The notes below the pieces were generated by a model. The model saw nothing but the letters and a program-made list of their open reading frames with translations, searched no databases and had not been told where the DNA came from. From Actinomycetes bacterium (GTDB taxonomy: Bacteria; Actinomycetota; Acidimicrobiia; Acidimicrobiales; Microtrichaceae): a stretch of DNA of 64,000 nt. The stretch is from positions 49,305 to 113,304 of the forward strand of contig JAEVZA010000122.1 of the NCBI GenBank assembly GCA_023392475.1. The letters are read 5' to 3'. The position numbers and the translations under genes were made by a program. This document shows positions 1 to 9,011 of this stretch, piece by piece; position 1 is the first letter of the stretch; each line of letters starts with the position of its first letter.

Positions 1-1
1 C

Positions 2-145
2 CTCTGGGGCTTCGCTATCTACCGCGCCAGCCACGACGACTACGAAGTCTCCTACCTCCCCGCCGGCAGCTTCGTCGGCACCGCCGAAGAAGCCCTCGAC
101 TGCGCCTGCGGCCTCTACCTCAACCTCGATACACCGACGAACTAA
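2..145 (+). CDS. C-terminal fragment of a small hypothetical protein
   Basis: The window opens inside a reading frame of 47 codons that ends in TAA. The visible residues begin LWGFAIYRASHDD and contain a CACGLY stretch near the end. Base use is coding-like and the frame is open to the window edge, so this is probably the tail of a real gene. I do not recognise a characterised family. It may belong to the same mobile element as the relaxase and recombinase at 33.6-38.9 kb, but nothing in the visible part proves that. Confidence 0.5.
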   Translation, partial: LWGFAIYRASHDDYEVSYLPAGSFVGTAEEALDCACGLYLNLDTPTN

Positions 146-217
146 CGCGCGGGACCACTAGTCACATGGAATCAATTTCCGACCGCGTGTGAGAGATCAC
201 TTGCAGCGACCGAGAGG

Positions 218-1543
218 TCACTTGGCAGATGCTCGGAGGTCGGAAGTGGTGGTGTCGAGGCAGGTGTAGGTCTTGCCCTTCTGCGGGGATGTCACGACGA
301 ACTTCGAGTCGTGGATCTTCAGGATCGCGAAGCAGGACTGCTTGCCGAGTTGTGTGTGAGCGGTGGTCCAGTCGATGCCGGGGAGGAGTCCGTCGGCGGT
401 GTAGTTCGTGTCGGAGTTGATGGTGTCGATCAGCTTCTGGCGATCGAAGCTCGGGCCGGTCTGCTTGAGCCCGTCGACGAACTGCTTGGCGTTGATCCAG
501 CCGACGAGACTGTTCTCGTTGACTGGCTTCCCGGCGGAGCTCATCGCGTCCTTGAACTGCTTCAGGGAAGCCGGTTGCGGGTCGGCTTCGAAGGGTGTCT
601 CGGCGATGTAGACGAACGAACCCTCGAAGAGGTCGCCGTACTCGTCCATCGTCGACTGGTCATAGGAGTTGGGGAGCAGCTGGATCGCGTCGAGCCCTTG
701 CTTCTTCATCTCCTTGGCGAGGGTCACGACGCCGTTGTTGTCCATGCACGTCGCGACCACGTCGACGCCGGCATCTCGCATCTTCTGTACTTGGACGGAG
801 AGGTCGGTGGTGCCGTAGGCGAGGGACGCATCCTTGAACGCAACCGTTGCGCCTGACTCCTTGCCGTAGGTGTCGAAGGACTTCTCGTAGCCCGAGAGAC
901 ATCCGGCGGACTGCGGCACGTTGTAGGCGAGCAGTCCCACCTTCTTCCGGCCGTTCTTCTTCACGACGTAGGGGACGGTCTTGCTGGCCTGGCCGATGCC
1001 AAGGTAGGACCCGGATTGGCCGAACAGGTTCGCCTTGGGGTCCGCCGGGGTGCCGGCCCACTCCTCGTTGATCGCCCAACCGAACGTCGGGACGCCAGCC
1101 TTGACGAGTTGGTCTGCTCCGCTGAAGAGCAGGGTGGCGACGGGCAGGACTGCGAAGACGTTGTCCTGGTCGAGGAGTCCCCGTACCTCACTGGTGTTGT
1201 TGAAGGCCTTGTCGTCGCGCTTCGACGCCAGCACGAGCTTGCGTCCGAACACGCCGCCCTTCGCGTTGACGGTGTCGAAGTAGGCCTGCACCCCGTCGAA
1301 CGCGGAGTCGTAGTTCCCGCCGACCGGGTTCGTCACCGACGCGACGCCTCCGACGCGGATCTCGGCGTCGGAGACTCCGGGGACCCCGGTGACCGCGACG
1401 TGCACACCTCCGGTCGACGTCGACGACGGCGTCGTGGTCGTCGATGAACTCGATCCCGATCGCTCAGAGTTGCCGCACGCCACCGCGACCATCGCCGCCG
1501 CTGCCGCGAACACGCCGACCTTCAGCGCCGCGCGAATCTTCAT
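218..1543 (-). CDS. Branched-chain-amino-acid-type ABC substrate-binding lipoprotein
   Basis: A 441-residue type I periplasmic binding protein (LivK-like, Peripla_BP_6 fold). The ATG at 1543 follows a GGGGGA ribosome site and starts a clean lipoprotein signal: Met-Lys-Ile-Arg, a hydrophobic core, and a lipobox ending AVAC with Cys23 as the lipidation site. A Ser/Thr-rich linker follows, then the ligand-binding lobes. A longer in-frame extension to 1654 would bury the signal peptide and is rejected. No permease or ATPase genes lie nearby, so it either serves a transporter encoded elsewhere or acts as an orphan sensor. In this context the ligand is more likely a catabolic substrate than leucine. 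It is transcribed in the same direction as the P450 at 1721, across a 177-nt gap. Confidence 0.85.
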   Translation of the reverse strand: MKIRAALKVGVFAAAAAMVAVACGNSERSGSSSSTTTTPSSTSTGGVHVAVTGVPGVSDAEIRVGGVASVTNPVGGNYDSAFDGVQAYFDTVNAKGGVFGRKLVLASKRDDKAFNNTSEVRGLLDQDNVFAVLPVATLLFSGADQLVKAGVPTFGWAINEEWAGTPADPKANLFGQSGSYLGIGQASKTVPYVVKKNGRKKVGLLAYNVPQSAGCLSGYEKSFDTYGKESGATVAFKDASLAYGTTDLSVQVQKMRDAGVDVVATCMDNNGVVTLAKEMKKQGLDAIQLLPNSYDQSTMDEYGDLFEGSFVYIAETPFEADPQPASLKQFKDAMSSAGKPVNENSLVGWINAKQFVDGLKQTGPSFDRQKLIDTINSDTNYTADGLLPGIDWTTAHTQLGKQSCFAILKIHDSKFVVTSPQKGKTYTCLDTTTSDLRASAK

Positions 1544-1720
1544 GACGGGTCCCCCTGGGTTCGTGTCACGCGAACCCCAGGCGACATTGCCCACGGGCCG
1601 CTGCAACTGGTTTACACCAACACCTCTGCGTGTAACGTCGCGGTCCCTACCCACCCGATACCCGGGTGAGCACCTGATACCACGACCCGTTGGCTCGCTC
1701 GTCGAGCTGCATCGGCGGTC

Positions 1721-2935
1721 TCAGGTGGTCACCGGGAGCGACTCCCAGCCTCGAACGGTCGATGTGTGGGCCCGGACCGCCCGGGACCAGTCCACCTCCC
1801 ATGTCGGGAACCGGGCGAGCACCTCCTCGAGGGCGACGCGACCTTCCAGTCGCGCGAGGGCGGCGCCGAGGCAGAAATGGATGCCGTGACCGAATGCCAC
1901 GTGGTGGTCGATGCGTCGCCGTACATCGAAGTGGTCCGGGTTCGCGAACCGCCGCTCGTCACGGTTCGCGGCAGCGGTCAGGAGCAGGACCGCACTTCCA
2001 GCGGGGACGGTCTGCCCGTGCAGCTCGACGTCGCTGGCAACCCAGCGTGCCTGTACCGGCGATGGCGATTCGTATCGAAGGAGCTCCTCGACGGCGCCAG
2101 GGATGAGGGAGGCGTCAGCCACGAGGTCGGCGCGCTGTTCTGGGTGGTCGGCAAGCACCTTCCCGGTCCAGCCGATCAAGCGCGTCGTGGTCTCGTTGCC
2201 GGCCGCCGCCAGCAGCCCGACCATCGTCAGTAGCTCGTCCCGGCGCAGCCGCCTCCTGACGCCGGTGTCGTCGTCGAACTCGGCGTGCAGGAGCTCCGTC
2301 ATCAGGTCGTCCGACGGGTGATCGGCGCGCCAGTCGAGGTAGCTGTCGAAACGCCCGTCGGTCAGGTCGTGTTCCGGCCCCGATGTCGGCATCTCGCCCG
2401 TGTCCAGGCGCAGCCCGGCGTCGATGCGGTCCCGGACGGCCTCCTGGTCTGATTCCGGGATGCCGAGCAGCATGCCGATGGTTCGCATCGGCATCTGCGC
2501 GCCGAGGTCCGCCACGAAGTCGAAGCCACCGGCGCCCACCCGCTGATCGAGCACGTCAGCGCAGTAGTCGCGTACCTGCTGCTCGATGCGTGCCATCCGT
2601 CTGGGCGTGAACACCCGACTGAGGATCGACCGGTGCAGATCGTGGAGCGGCGGATCCTCGAAGATGAACAAGCCAGGAGGGACCTCCCACTCGGTGCGGA
2701 TGAGCTCGAGCACCGTGCCGCGACTCGACTGGAACACGGGCCAGTCGACCGATGCGCGTTCCACGTCGTCGAAGCGGCTCAGGGCGTAGAACCCGAGTTC
2801 CGGGTTCTCGTAGAGCGGGGCCTCGTCGCGGAGCCGCTTGAACGTCGGGTATGGATCCGCGTCCAGATCGAAGTCGTAGGGGTCGTAGTAGAGGTCGATC
2901 ACCGTCGCCACGTCTCGTCGGTCTCGCCGCGTCAC
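1721..2935 (-). CDS. Cytochrome P450 monooxygenase
   Basis: A 404-residue soluble bacterial P450. The I-helix oxygen-activation motif AGNETT is at about 245-250, the K-helix ExxR pair is E284/R287, and the haem loop FGHGIHFCLG places the thiolate ligand at Cys355. All catalytic landmarks are intact and the length is normal. The GTG start at 2935 overlaps the TGA of the upstream PF10118 gene (GTGA), so the two are translationally coupled and probably work on one pathway. Substrate cannot be read from sequence. No ferredoxin or ferredoxin reductase gene is adjacent, so electrons must come from elsewhere. Confidence 0.93.
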   Translation of the reverse strand: MTRRDRRDVATVIDLYYDPYDFDLDADPYPTFKRLRDEAPLYENPELGFYALSRFDDVERASVDWPVFQSSRGTVLELIRTEWEVPPGLFIFEDPPLHDLHRSILSRVFTPRRMARIEQQVRDYCADVLDQRVGAGGFDFVADLGAQMPMRTIGMLLGIPESDQEAVRDRIDAGLRLDTGEMPTSGPEHDLTDGRFDSYLDWRADHPSDDLMTELLHAEFDDDTGVRRRLRRDELLTMVGLLAAAGNETTTRLIGWTGKVLADHPEQRADLVADASLIPGAVEELLRYESPSPVQARWVASDVELHGQTVPAGSAVLLLTAAANRDERRFANPDHFDVRRRIDHHVAFGHGIHFCLGAALARLEGRVALEEVLARFPTWEVDWSRAVRAHTSTVRGWESLPVTT

Positions 2936-3846
2936 CCGTCGAGATGCACTCCTGCGTAGGTCGCGACGTCGCTCCCGGCGTCATAGGCCCGGTGCCACTC
3001 GTCAGCCCACGCAGGCAGCGGTTCGTTCGCCGGGTTGTGGCGAGGCGTCTGAGCCAGCGACTCACGCCAGAGCATCGTGAACAGATCCCGGCCCCGTACA
3101 TGACCGAGCATCGAGCGGCCCGCCCGGGATCGACGACCCCCCGGGATGCGATCACCGAGCTCCGACAGGTACAACCCCGACGGCGAGATGACGCGAGCGT
3201 CGATGTGGCGATCCTCCGCCGGCACGTGCTCCTCGAAGTCGTCGAGGATCAGGTTGTAGATCCTCGACACGTGGTCGAACACCTTCGGAGCGCGGCGGAT
3301 GCGGTACCACGGATCCGGCGTGACGTCGTGATGGATCAGCAGCGCGGAACTGCGATGTTCGATCTCCTCCACGAAATGCCACAGCAGCAACGTGCCGATG
3401 CGTTCGTCGCCGCCGTCGAACAGCGCTCGACGGTTGTCGAGGACCATCTTGAACAACGGGGTGAAGGTGGCTTCGAGGTTGGCGATGTAGGCGAGGTGGA
3501 ACTCGACCGGTTCACGGTCGAGCAACCTGTCGAACTCGGCTTGCGCCGTGTCGAGCGTTCCCTGCAGGTCCGGGTAACGGCTGATCAACGCCTTGGCGTG
3601 CGCACGATGGGCACGTGCGTGCTGCGCCTCCTGGCGGACGAAGAGTTCAGCCTCCTCGGCGACCGCGGCGCTCTTGAAGCGGCCTTCGGCCTGCCGGGTC
3701 GCCGACACGATGTAACGCTCGAACGCGATGGCCAGGAACGTGAACACGTTGCCGAACAGCCCGAAGCTCGCGTTCGCTGGCTGCCATTGGAACGGGACCG
3801 TCTCGTCGATGCCGAACGTCGGTCGCCGGACGGTGAGGTGCGCCAC
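2932..3846 (-). CDS. PF10118-family putative diiron protein (copy 1)
   Basis: A 304-residue member of the family annotated as predicted metal-dependent hydrolase (PF10118/COG3687). The sequence shows a four-helix diiron pattern: E43 in FERYIV, E73-A-Q-H76 followed by H80, E125 in LEATFTP, and E161-I-E-H164. This E...ExxH...E...ExxH spacing is that of ferritin-like diiron carboxylate proteins, so an oxygenase role is as plausible as hydrolysis; that is inference. The GTG start lies only 10 nt from a palindrome (3856-3881), implying a very short or leaderless transcript. It is divergent from the TetR gene at 3886 and coupled to the downstream P450. Confidence 0.8.
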   Translation of the reverse strand: MAHLTVRRPTFGIDETVPFQWQPANASFGLFGNVFTFLAIAFERYIVSATRQAEGRFKSAAVAEEAELFVRQEAQHARAHRAHAKALISRYPDLQGTLDTAQAEFDRLLDREPVEFHLAYIANLEATFTPLFKMVLDNRRALFDGGDERIGTLLLWHFVEEIEHRSSALLIHHDVTPDPWYRIRRAPKVFDHVSRIYNLILDDFEEHVPAEDRHIDARVISPSGLYLSELGDRIPGGRRSRAGRSMLGHVRGRDLFTMLWRESLAQTPRHNPANEPLPAWADEWHRAYDAGSDVATYAGVHLDG

Positions 3847-3855
3847 CCGTTCACA

Positions 3856-3881
3856 TTTACACTCACGTGTGGCAGTGTAAA
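3856..3881. promoter_or_regulatory. Palindromic operator in divergent promoter, TTTACACT-N10-AGTGTAAA
   Basis: The 39-nt gap between the divergent PF10118 (GTG 3846) and TetR (GTG 3886) genes contains a perfect 8-bp inverted repeat with a 10-nt spacer. Its size, symmetry and position next to a TetR gene are typical of an autoregulatory TetR operator controlling both directions. The arms differ from the TCATACA palindromes further right, and the TACA-to-TGTA distance is 14 rather than 13 nt, so a different regulator is likely. Confidence 0.7.
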
Positions 3882-3885
3882 CCCC

Positions 3886-4470
3886 GTGACCTCACCCGTT
3901 GAGCTGTCCACCCGTGTCCGGATCCTCGAAGCAACCCTCGCTGTGCTGAGCAGCTCCGGCCCGGAGCGCCTTGCGCTGTCCGACGTCGCTGCGGCGGCCG
4001 GAGTGTCGCGGCCCACCCTCTACCGGTGGTTCGCGTCGAAGGAGGCCCTGCTCGAAGCGTTCGGTCACTACGAGCAGGAGAAGTACGACGGTGGGATCGC
4101 GGACGCAGTTGCGGGCCTCGACGGCGAAGCACGGCTCGACGCCGTACTCCGGTTCATCGTCGAGTTCCAGCACACCTCGTCGCTGCCCCGCATCCTGGAA
4201 CTGGAACCCGAGCACGTCGTGCAGCAGATGAACCGCGTGTTGCCGATCATGCGTGCTCGACTCCGTCAGCACTTCCCCGGTGCGGACGGGCTGATCGCCG
4301 CGTCCGCCGTCGCCCGCATCGCGCTCAGTCACGCCCTGATCCCAGACGATGACCCCGAACTGTTCCTCGCCGAGCTCCGTCACGCTGCCGGCGTCGACGC
4401 GAAGCGCGCCGGGGCTCCCCATCGGCGCCACCGCCAGCACGATGCGCGACGTACCGGAGGCCGAGCATGA
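3886..4470 (+). CDS. TetR/AcrR-family transcriptional regulator
   Basis: A 194-residue repressor-type protein. The N-terminal helix-turn-helix is clear (DVAAAAGVSRPTLYRWFASK, about residues 32-51), followed by a variable helical ligand-binding domain. GTG 3886 is the first usable start after the palindrome at 3856-3881; upstream codons in frame offer no start. Its stop overlaps the ATG of the next gene (ATGA at 4467), so both are co-translated. It probably represses itself and the divergent PF10118-P450 pair until the pathway ligand appears. Confidence 0.88.
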   Translation: MTSPVELSTRVRILEATLAVLSSSGPERLALSDVAAAAGVSRPTLYRWFASKEALLEAFGHYEQEKYDGGIADAVAGLDGEARLDAVLRFIVEFQHTSSLPRILELEPEHVVQQMNRVLPIMRARLRQHFPGADGLIAASAVARIALSHALIPDDDPELFLAELRHAAGVDAKRAGAPHRRHRQHDARRTGGRA

Positions 4471-5021
4471 ACCCGACGTGGCATCGCCGGCTCACCCAGC
4501 TGTTCCTGGTGTTCAACTCGCTGTTCTGGCTGCCATGGGGTCTCATCAACCTGATCTGGCCCACGTCGTGGTCGGGTGACGTCATCCAGAACCTCGACGT
4601 GTACGACCTCTCACACGCCGTCGCGCGCACCGAGGTCCGAGCGATGTACGGCGGGCTCCAGATGGCGATCGGTGCGTTCGCGCTGCTCGGCGCGCTTCGC
4701 CCCCGTTACCGAGACGCCGCGTTGACGTTCTTCGTGCTCGCCCTCACGGGTCTCGCTGCCTGTCGGTTCGCTGGCATGCTCGCCGAGGGCGACGGCACCT
4801 ACCTGTCGTTCGGTGCCGACATCCCACCCGGCCGCTACAACCAGAGCGGACTCGCCATGTACGAGCTGCCCAACATGATCCTCGCCTGGGCGCTGTTGCT
4901 CACTCGCCCACGACGACGTCCTGAATCGGAGTCCGAGGAAGTCCAACACCTTCGGACAGAGAACGCAGTGCTCCGGGAAGAGTTGAACGCACGAAGCCCG
5001 ACTGCGACCGATACGGCGTGA
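4467..5021 (+). CDS. DUF4345-like small integral membrane protein
   Basis: 184 residues with about four hydrophobic segments: roughly 8-32, 60-80, 84-104 and 128-148. The central block VRAMYGGLQMAIGAFALLG resembles DUF4345 (PF14248). The charged C-terminal tail contains a short heptad-like stretch (VQHLRTENAVLREEL), possibly a coiled coil. The ATG overlaps the stop of the TetR gene by 4 nt. The function of the family is unknown. Its pairing with a regulator of an oxidative cluster suggests a membrane accessory or transport role, but that is only context. Confidence 0.65.
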   Translation: MNPTWHRRLTQLFLVFNSLFWLPWGLINLIWPTSWSGDVIQNLDVYDLSHAVARTEVRAMYGGLQMAIGAFALLGALRPRYRDAALTFFVLALTGLAACRFAGMLAEGDGTYLSFGADIPPGRYNQSGLAMYELPNMILAWALLLTRPRRRPESESEEVQHLRTENAVLREELNARSPTATDTA

Positions 5022-5117
5022 CGGGCCAGAAGTTGTGTCCCGGCCAGGCGCACGAGAACTAGCCTGCGGAACAAAGTTTGAAATCTGGGTCGACCCTGGA
5101 GCGGACGAGAGGCCGGA

Positions 5118-5696
5118 GTGAAGCGTCTCCCCGACGGAATGCGAGAAAGGATCCTGAGCGCGGCGGAGCTAATTGCAGAACGGGGGCTCGACGGCACCAA
5201 GATCGAGGACGTCGCGGAGACCACGGGTGTCCCCAAGGCGACGCTCTACTACTACTTCGACGGCAAGGAGGACATCCTCGCCTTTCTGTTCACGGAGATT
5301 CTCCAAGAGGTGCAGATCGGCGTGCAGGCCGCGATGGGCTCGGACGGCACCGCGGCCGACCGACTCGCTCGAGTGGTCGCTGCGCATATCGACGTGGTCG
5401 AGCGGTACCCCGCGGCTAGCCGGGCTCTGCAGTTCGACCTCGGCCGGGCGGCCCGCATCCCTCGCATCGCCGAGCTGACGCAGTCGACCTACGTCGTGCC
5501 CGTCACCGAGCTGCTTGAGGCCGGCGCCGACGACGGGTCGCTGCGGGCGGTGGCGCACCCCCGCGTCGTGGCCACGGCGATCCTCGGCGCCGTGTCCACC
5601 GTGGGCATCAACACGTTGACCGTCGGTAAGACGCGACCGGCGGAGCGGGTCGTCGCCGACGTGCTCGACCTGGTCATGGGAGGGCTCGGCACATGA
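5118..5696 (+). CDS. TetR-family transcriptional regulator
   Basis: 192 residues starting at GTG 5118 (first residues MKRLPDGMRERIL). The helix-turn-helix includes VAETTGVPKATLYYYF at about residues 34-49, a classic TetR recognition helix ending. The C-terminal domain is helical and variable, as expected for a ligand pocket. The stop codon overlaps the ATG of the downstream SDR gene (ATGA at 5693), so the two form an operon. I found no TCATACA-type palindrome in the 96-nt gap upstream. Confidence 0.88.
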   Translation: MKRLPDGMRERILSAAELIAERGLDGTKIEDVAETTGVPKATLYYYFDGKEDILAFLFTEILQEVQIGVQAAMGSDGTAADRLARVVAAHIDVVERYPAASRALQFDLGRAARIPRIAELTQSTYVVPVTELLEAGADDGSLRAVAHPRVVATAILGAVSTVGINTLTVGKTRPAERVVADVLDLVMGGLGT

Positions 5697-6409
5697 GCGG
5701 TGCACTGGTCGTGGGCGGCGCCAACGGGATCGGGGCGGCGGTGGTCGCCGACCTCGTCGACCGGGGCACGGAGGTCGTGACCTGGGACGTCGACGGCGAC
5801 CCGGACGTGGTCGTCGACATCACCGATCCCGACGCGGTCGACCGTGCTGCCGCCGCCACCCTCGACGCCATCGGCCCTCCGGCCGAGGTGACGATCACTG
5901 CGGGGATCGGCCACTCGGGCGCGCTGCTCGACGTCGGCGTCGACGAGTGGGACCGCGTGATGAACACGAACGCCCGCGGCGTCTGGCTCTCGATGCGGGC
6001 GATGGCCCGCCCGATGCTGGCCGCCGACGGCGGCTCGATCGTGGCCGTCGGCTCGATCAGCGCGCGCCTCGCCGACCGGTCGATGGGTCTCTACTGCTCG
6101 TCCAAGGCCGCGCTCGACATGCTCATCGCCGTCGCCGCGGCCGAGTGGGCGCCGACCGTGCGCGTGAACGGCGTGGCGCCCGGCGTGACCGACACGCGCA
6201 TGCTCGGCGGTGCCCCGCTCGACCGCGGCTGGCTCGCCGGCGTGAGCGACCGCACGCCCCTCCGTCGGATCGGGACGCCCGAGGACGTCGCGGAGGCCGT
6301 GCGCGCCCTCCACGCGTCGCGGTGGACCACCGGCGAGGTGCTGGCCAGCGACGGCGGGCTCGCACGGTTCAGCCCGATCAGCCCGATGGGCCCCTACCGG
6401 TCCCGGTGA
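5693..6409 (+). CDS. Short-chain dehydrogenase/reductase
   Basis: 238 residues, the usual length of a classical SDR. The Rossmann nucleotide motif is GGANGIG near the N-terminus. The NAG-type strand reads TAGIG, the catalytic Ser lies in VGSIS, and the YxxxK pair is in YCSSK. It oxidises or reduces an alcohol/ketone with NAD(P)H; the substrate is unknown. It is coupled to the TetR gene upstream by a 4-nt overlap and faces the decayed PF10118 gene that ends at 6463. An intermediate dehydrogenation step between hydroxylation and Baeyer-Villiger cleavage would suit the neighbourhood. Confidence 0.9.
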   Translation: MSGALVVGGANGIGAAVVADLVDRGTEVVTWDVDGDPDVVVDITDPDAVDRAAAATLDAIGPPAEVTITAGIGHSGALLDVGVDEWDRVMNTNARGVWLSMRAMARPMLAADGGSIVAVGSISARLADRSMGLYCSSKAALDMLIAVAAAEWAPTVRVNGVAPGVTDTRMLGGAPLDRGWLAGVSDRTPLRRIGTPEDVAEAVRALHASRWTTGEVLASDGGLARFSPISPMGPYRSR

Positions 6410-6462
6410 GCCGGTCGACCGAGCTCCGGGGGGCCGGAGCCGGTCGCTCAGGAGCCGGTCGT

Positions 6463-7275
6463 TCAGGAGTAGAGCGCCAGGGTCCGCTCGTAGCCCGCGG
6501 GGGCCGGCACCGCGGCCGGGTCGTAGGTGGGATCCTCGATCCAGCCGAGGTTTGGCGGCCCCGAGGTCCCCGATCGCCAGCCACACCGCCAGCTCGTCCG
6601 CCTCCGACGCCGCCCGCTCGTCGGGTGACATCGGGGCGCGGTCGACCTCGAACAGGTGGGACGCCGCCGCTCCGGCGTGACCGCCGCAGTGGCCGCGGGC
6701 CCACACACCGACCGTTCGGCGCAGCGCGAACGCCCGCTCCGGACCGCAGATGCGCTGCATCACGTCGTGGACGACGCTGCGGTGCTCGAACTCCTCGGCG
6801 AGGTGCCACGTCCACAGACGCATGATCTCGGAGTCCCGGTCGCCGCAGAGCTCGGCCATGTGGCCGTCCAACCAGCCGGCCGCGAGTGCCGGGCCGGAGG
6901 ACTCGAACCCCTCGCCGTAGGCGAGGTTCCACTCGAGGTCGTTCGACGTGAAAAGCCCGTCCAGATCGGCCTCGAAACGCCGCCTCGTACTCGCGGATCC
7001 GGGGGTAGCCCTTGGCGGCGACTATCTCCATGTACTCGTTGTGGAAGCGGTAGTGCCCTCCTGCGGGTTGAACACCGAGATGTCGTCGAGCAGGGCCGCG
7101 TCCCGCACCGGGTCGAGCTCCCGCTTGGCGCGGCGCAGCAGCTTGATCAGGTAGCGCTCGATCGGGGCCGGGATGATCGCCCCGCCGTTGATGACGTTGC
7201 ACACCGCGGCCCGGTCACCCCAGTGGGGCACGGCGCCGAGGATGTCGAACCGGGGGTGTCGGACCTGCAGGACCT
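6463..7275 (-). pseudogene. PF10118-family diiron-like gene (copy 4) broken by three frameshifts
   Basis: Family features are spread over several frames: IERYLIKLL (helix 1), then HYRFHNEYMEIV, then NDLEWNLAYGEGF, then WHLAEEFEHRS (ExxH of helix 4), then a tail ending GYERTLALYS. The frame breaks near 7055-7060, at 6975-6977 and at 6551-6553. The last two are each fixed by removing one base from a 3-base A/T run, giving EAAFEADLDGLF and GAANLGW. The gene lies directly downstream of the amidohydrolase that ends at 7278, and an AGGAGG motif overlaps that junction. It could be a decayed gene, or an intact one damaged by homopolymer errors in the assembly. Confidence 0.72.
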
Positions 7276-7277
7276 CC

Positions 7278-9011
7278 TCAGCGGGCGCCGCGAACGAGCC
7301 GACCGGGCAGCTCGTCGGTGCGCTCGTCGCGATCGATGGTCTGCACGCCGCCGACGAAGGTCGCGACGTAGCCGGCGGAACGCTGGACCAGGCGGCCGGC
7401 GCCCCCGGGGAGGTCGTGGACCTGCTCCGGCCGCAGCAGCCTGAGCCCGTCGAAGTCGATCACGTTGAGGTCCGCCCGCCTCCCCGGCGCGACGACCCCC
7501 CGGTCGCCGAGTCCGTACAGCGACGCGGTGTCGCTCGTGATCCGCCGGACGGCCGCCTCGAGGGACAGGCGCCGACCGCGTGAGCGGTCACGGGCCCAGT
7601 GCGAGAGCATATAGGTGTTCACGCTGGCGTCGCACACCAGGCCGACGTGGGCCCCGGCGTCGCCCAGACCCTGCACGGACAAGGGGTCCTCCATCATCCC
7701 GAGCAGCCCGTCGTAGCAGTCGTCGCCGTAGTTCAGCAGCGGCCAGAGCAGGAATTCGCGACCGTCGTCGTCGAGCATCGAGTCGTAGGCGACGGCCCAG
7801 GGATCGATGCCCTCCCGTCGGGAGATCGCCCGGATGCTCCGCTCGGGACCGGGCTCGTAGTCGAGGGCATCGCCCAGCGCGTACACGTGGTCGAGGGCGC
7901 GCCGACCGATCTGGTCCATCAGGAACGTCGGGTCGAACTCGGGCTCCTCGCCCAGGATCCGACGCCGGACGTCGGGGTCGTGCATGCGGGCGACCCGTTC
8001 GGCGAGCGGCAGGTGCTGCAGCTCGTCGCGGTAGGTCGGACGGTACTGGAACGGGTTGAGCTTGGATTGGTGCCCGAGCAGGACGCCGAAGCAGCGGTTG
8101 CCGACCTGCGGTCGGAGATCGGCGCCCCGGGCGTTCGCGGCGCGCGCCGCGTCGAACCACGGCTGCCAGTGACCGACCTCGGGTCGCTCCATCACGAGGA
8201 AGGTGATCGGACGGCGGCTCGCCTCGCCCTGTCGGACGAGCCACTCGAGCTCGACCTCCATGGCTCCGGCGACGTCGCCGGTGATCTCGCCGCCCACACC
8301 CGCGGGCACCACCTGGAACACGCCCGCATCCGCCTCGACCATCGCGCCGAGGATCGCCGCCAGCTCGTCCTCCGGTGCGAACGTGCCCGGTACTGGGTTG
8401 CCGCGGATGTCGCGGTGCCAGGCCGTCCGACCGGTCGAGAACCCGAGCGCCCCGGCAGCCAGACCCTCCTGGACGATCTTGCACATCGCCTCGAGCTCGA
8501 CCTCGGTCGCGTCGTCGTGGCACCGCTCGCCCATGACGTACGCTCGGACGGCGGCGTGGGGGACGTGCGTGCCGACGTCGATCGCGAGCCGTCGCCGCTC
8601 GAGTGCGTCCAGGTACTCGGGGAAGCTCTCCCACTCCCAGCGGATGCCCTCCGAGAGCGCGGAGCCCGGGATGTCCTCGACCCCCTCCATCAGCTCGATG
8701 AGGTCGGTCTCGTGACCGGGGCGCACCGGGGCGAAGCCGACGCCGCAGTTCCCCACGACCGCGGTGGTCACCCCGTGCCAGCACGACGGCGTCAGGTCGT
8801 CGTCCCAGGTGACCTGTCCGTCGTAGTGGGTGTGGATGTCGACGAACCCGGGTGTGACGACAGCCCCCGACGCGTCGACCGTCCGTCGGGCCCGCCCGTC
8901 GCACCGGCCGACGTCGGTGATCACGCCGTCGCTCACGGCGACGTCCGCCGTCCGCGGCGGGCCCCCTGTGCCGTCGACGACGGTGCCGCCCCGGATCACG
9001 AGGTCGTGCAC
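7278..9011 (-). CDS. N-acyl-D-amino-acid deacylase-family amidohydrolase
   Basis: 577 residues of the COG3653 amidohydrolase family, a metal-dependent TIM barrel. Visible metal-site features are HTHYDGQ (HxH) after the first strands, the GNCGVGFAP loop carrying the bridging-type Cys, and LGDAGAHVG late in the barrel. The GTG at 9011, preceded by GGAGGGGG, begins VHDLVIRGGTVVDGTGG, the typical N-terminal small beta domain. It overlaps the end of the upstream BVMO gene by 16 nt. In such clusters these proteins are unlikely to act on D-amino acids; hydrolysis of a cyclic ester, amide or lactone made by the BVMO is a reasonable guess. A second BVMO-amidohydrolase pair lies at 21.8-25.4 kb. Confidence 0.85.
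   Translation of the reverse strand: MHDLVIRGGTVVDGTGGPPRTADVAVSDGVITDVGRCDGRARRTVDASGAVVTPGFVDIHTHYDGQVTWDDDLTPSCWHGVTTAVVGNCGVGFAPVRPGHETDLIELMEGVEDIPGSALSEGIRWEWESFPEYLDALERRRLAIDVGTHVPHAAVRAYVMGERCHDDATEVELEAMCKIVQEGLAAGALGFSTGRTAWHRDIRGNPVPGTFAPEDELAAILGAMVEADAGVFQVVPAGVGGEITGDVAGAMEVELEWLVRQGEASRRPITFLVMERPEVGHWQPWFDAARAANARGADLRPQVGNRCFGVLLGHQSKLNPFQYRPTYRDELQHLPLAERVARMHDPDVRRRILGEEPEFDPTFLMDQIGRRALDHVYALGDALDYEPGPERSIRAISRREGIDPWAVAYDSMLDDDGREFLLWPLLNYGDDCYDGLLGMMEDPLSVQGLGDAGAHVGLVCDASVNTYMLSHWARDRSRGRRLSLEAAVRRITSDTASLYGLGDRGVVAPGRRADLNVIDFDGLRLLRPEQVHDLPGGAGRLVQRSAGYVATFVGGVQTIDRDERTDELPGRLVRGAR

Noticed and set aside
2851..4470. A 539-residue plus-strand frame containing the TetR protein
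   Set aside because: The part before 3886 is antisense to the PF10118 and P450 genes and crosses the operator; only the last 194 residues form a TetR protein.
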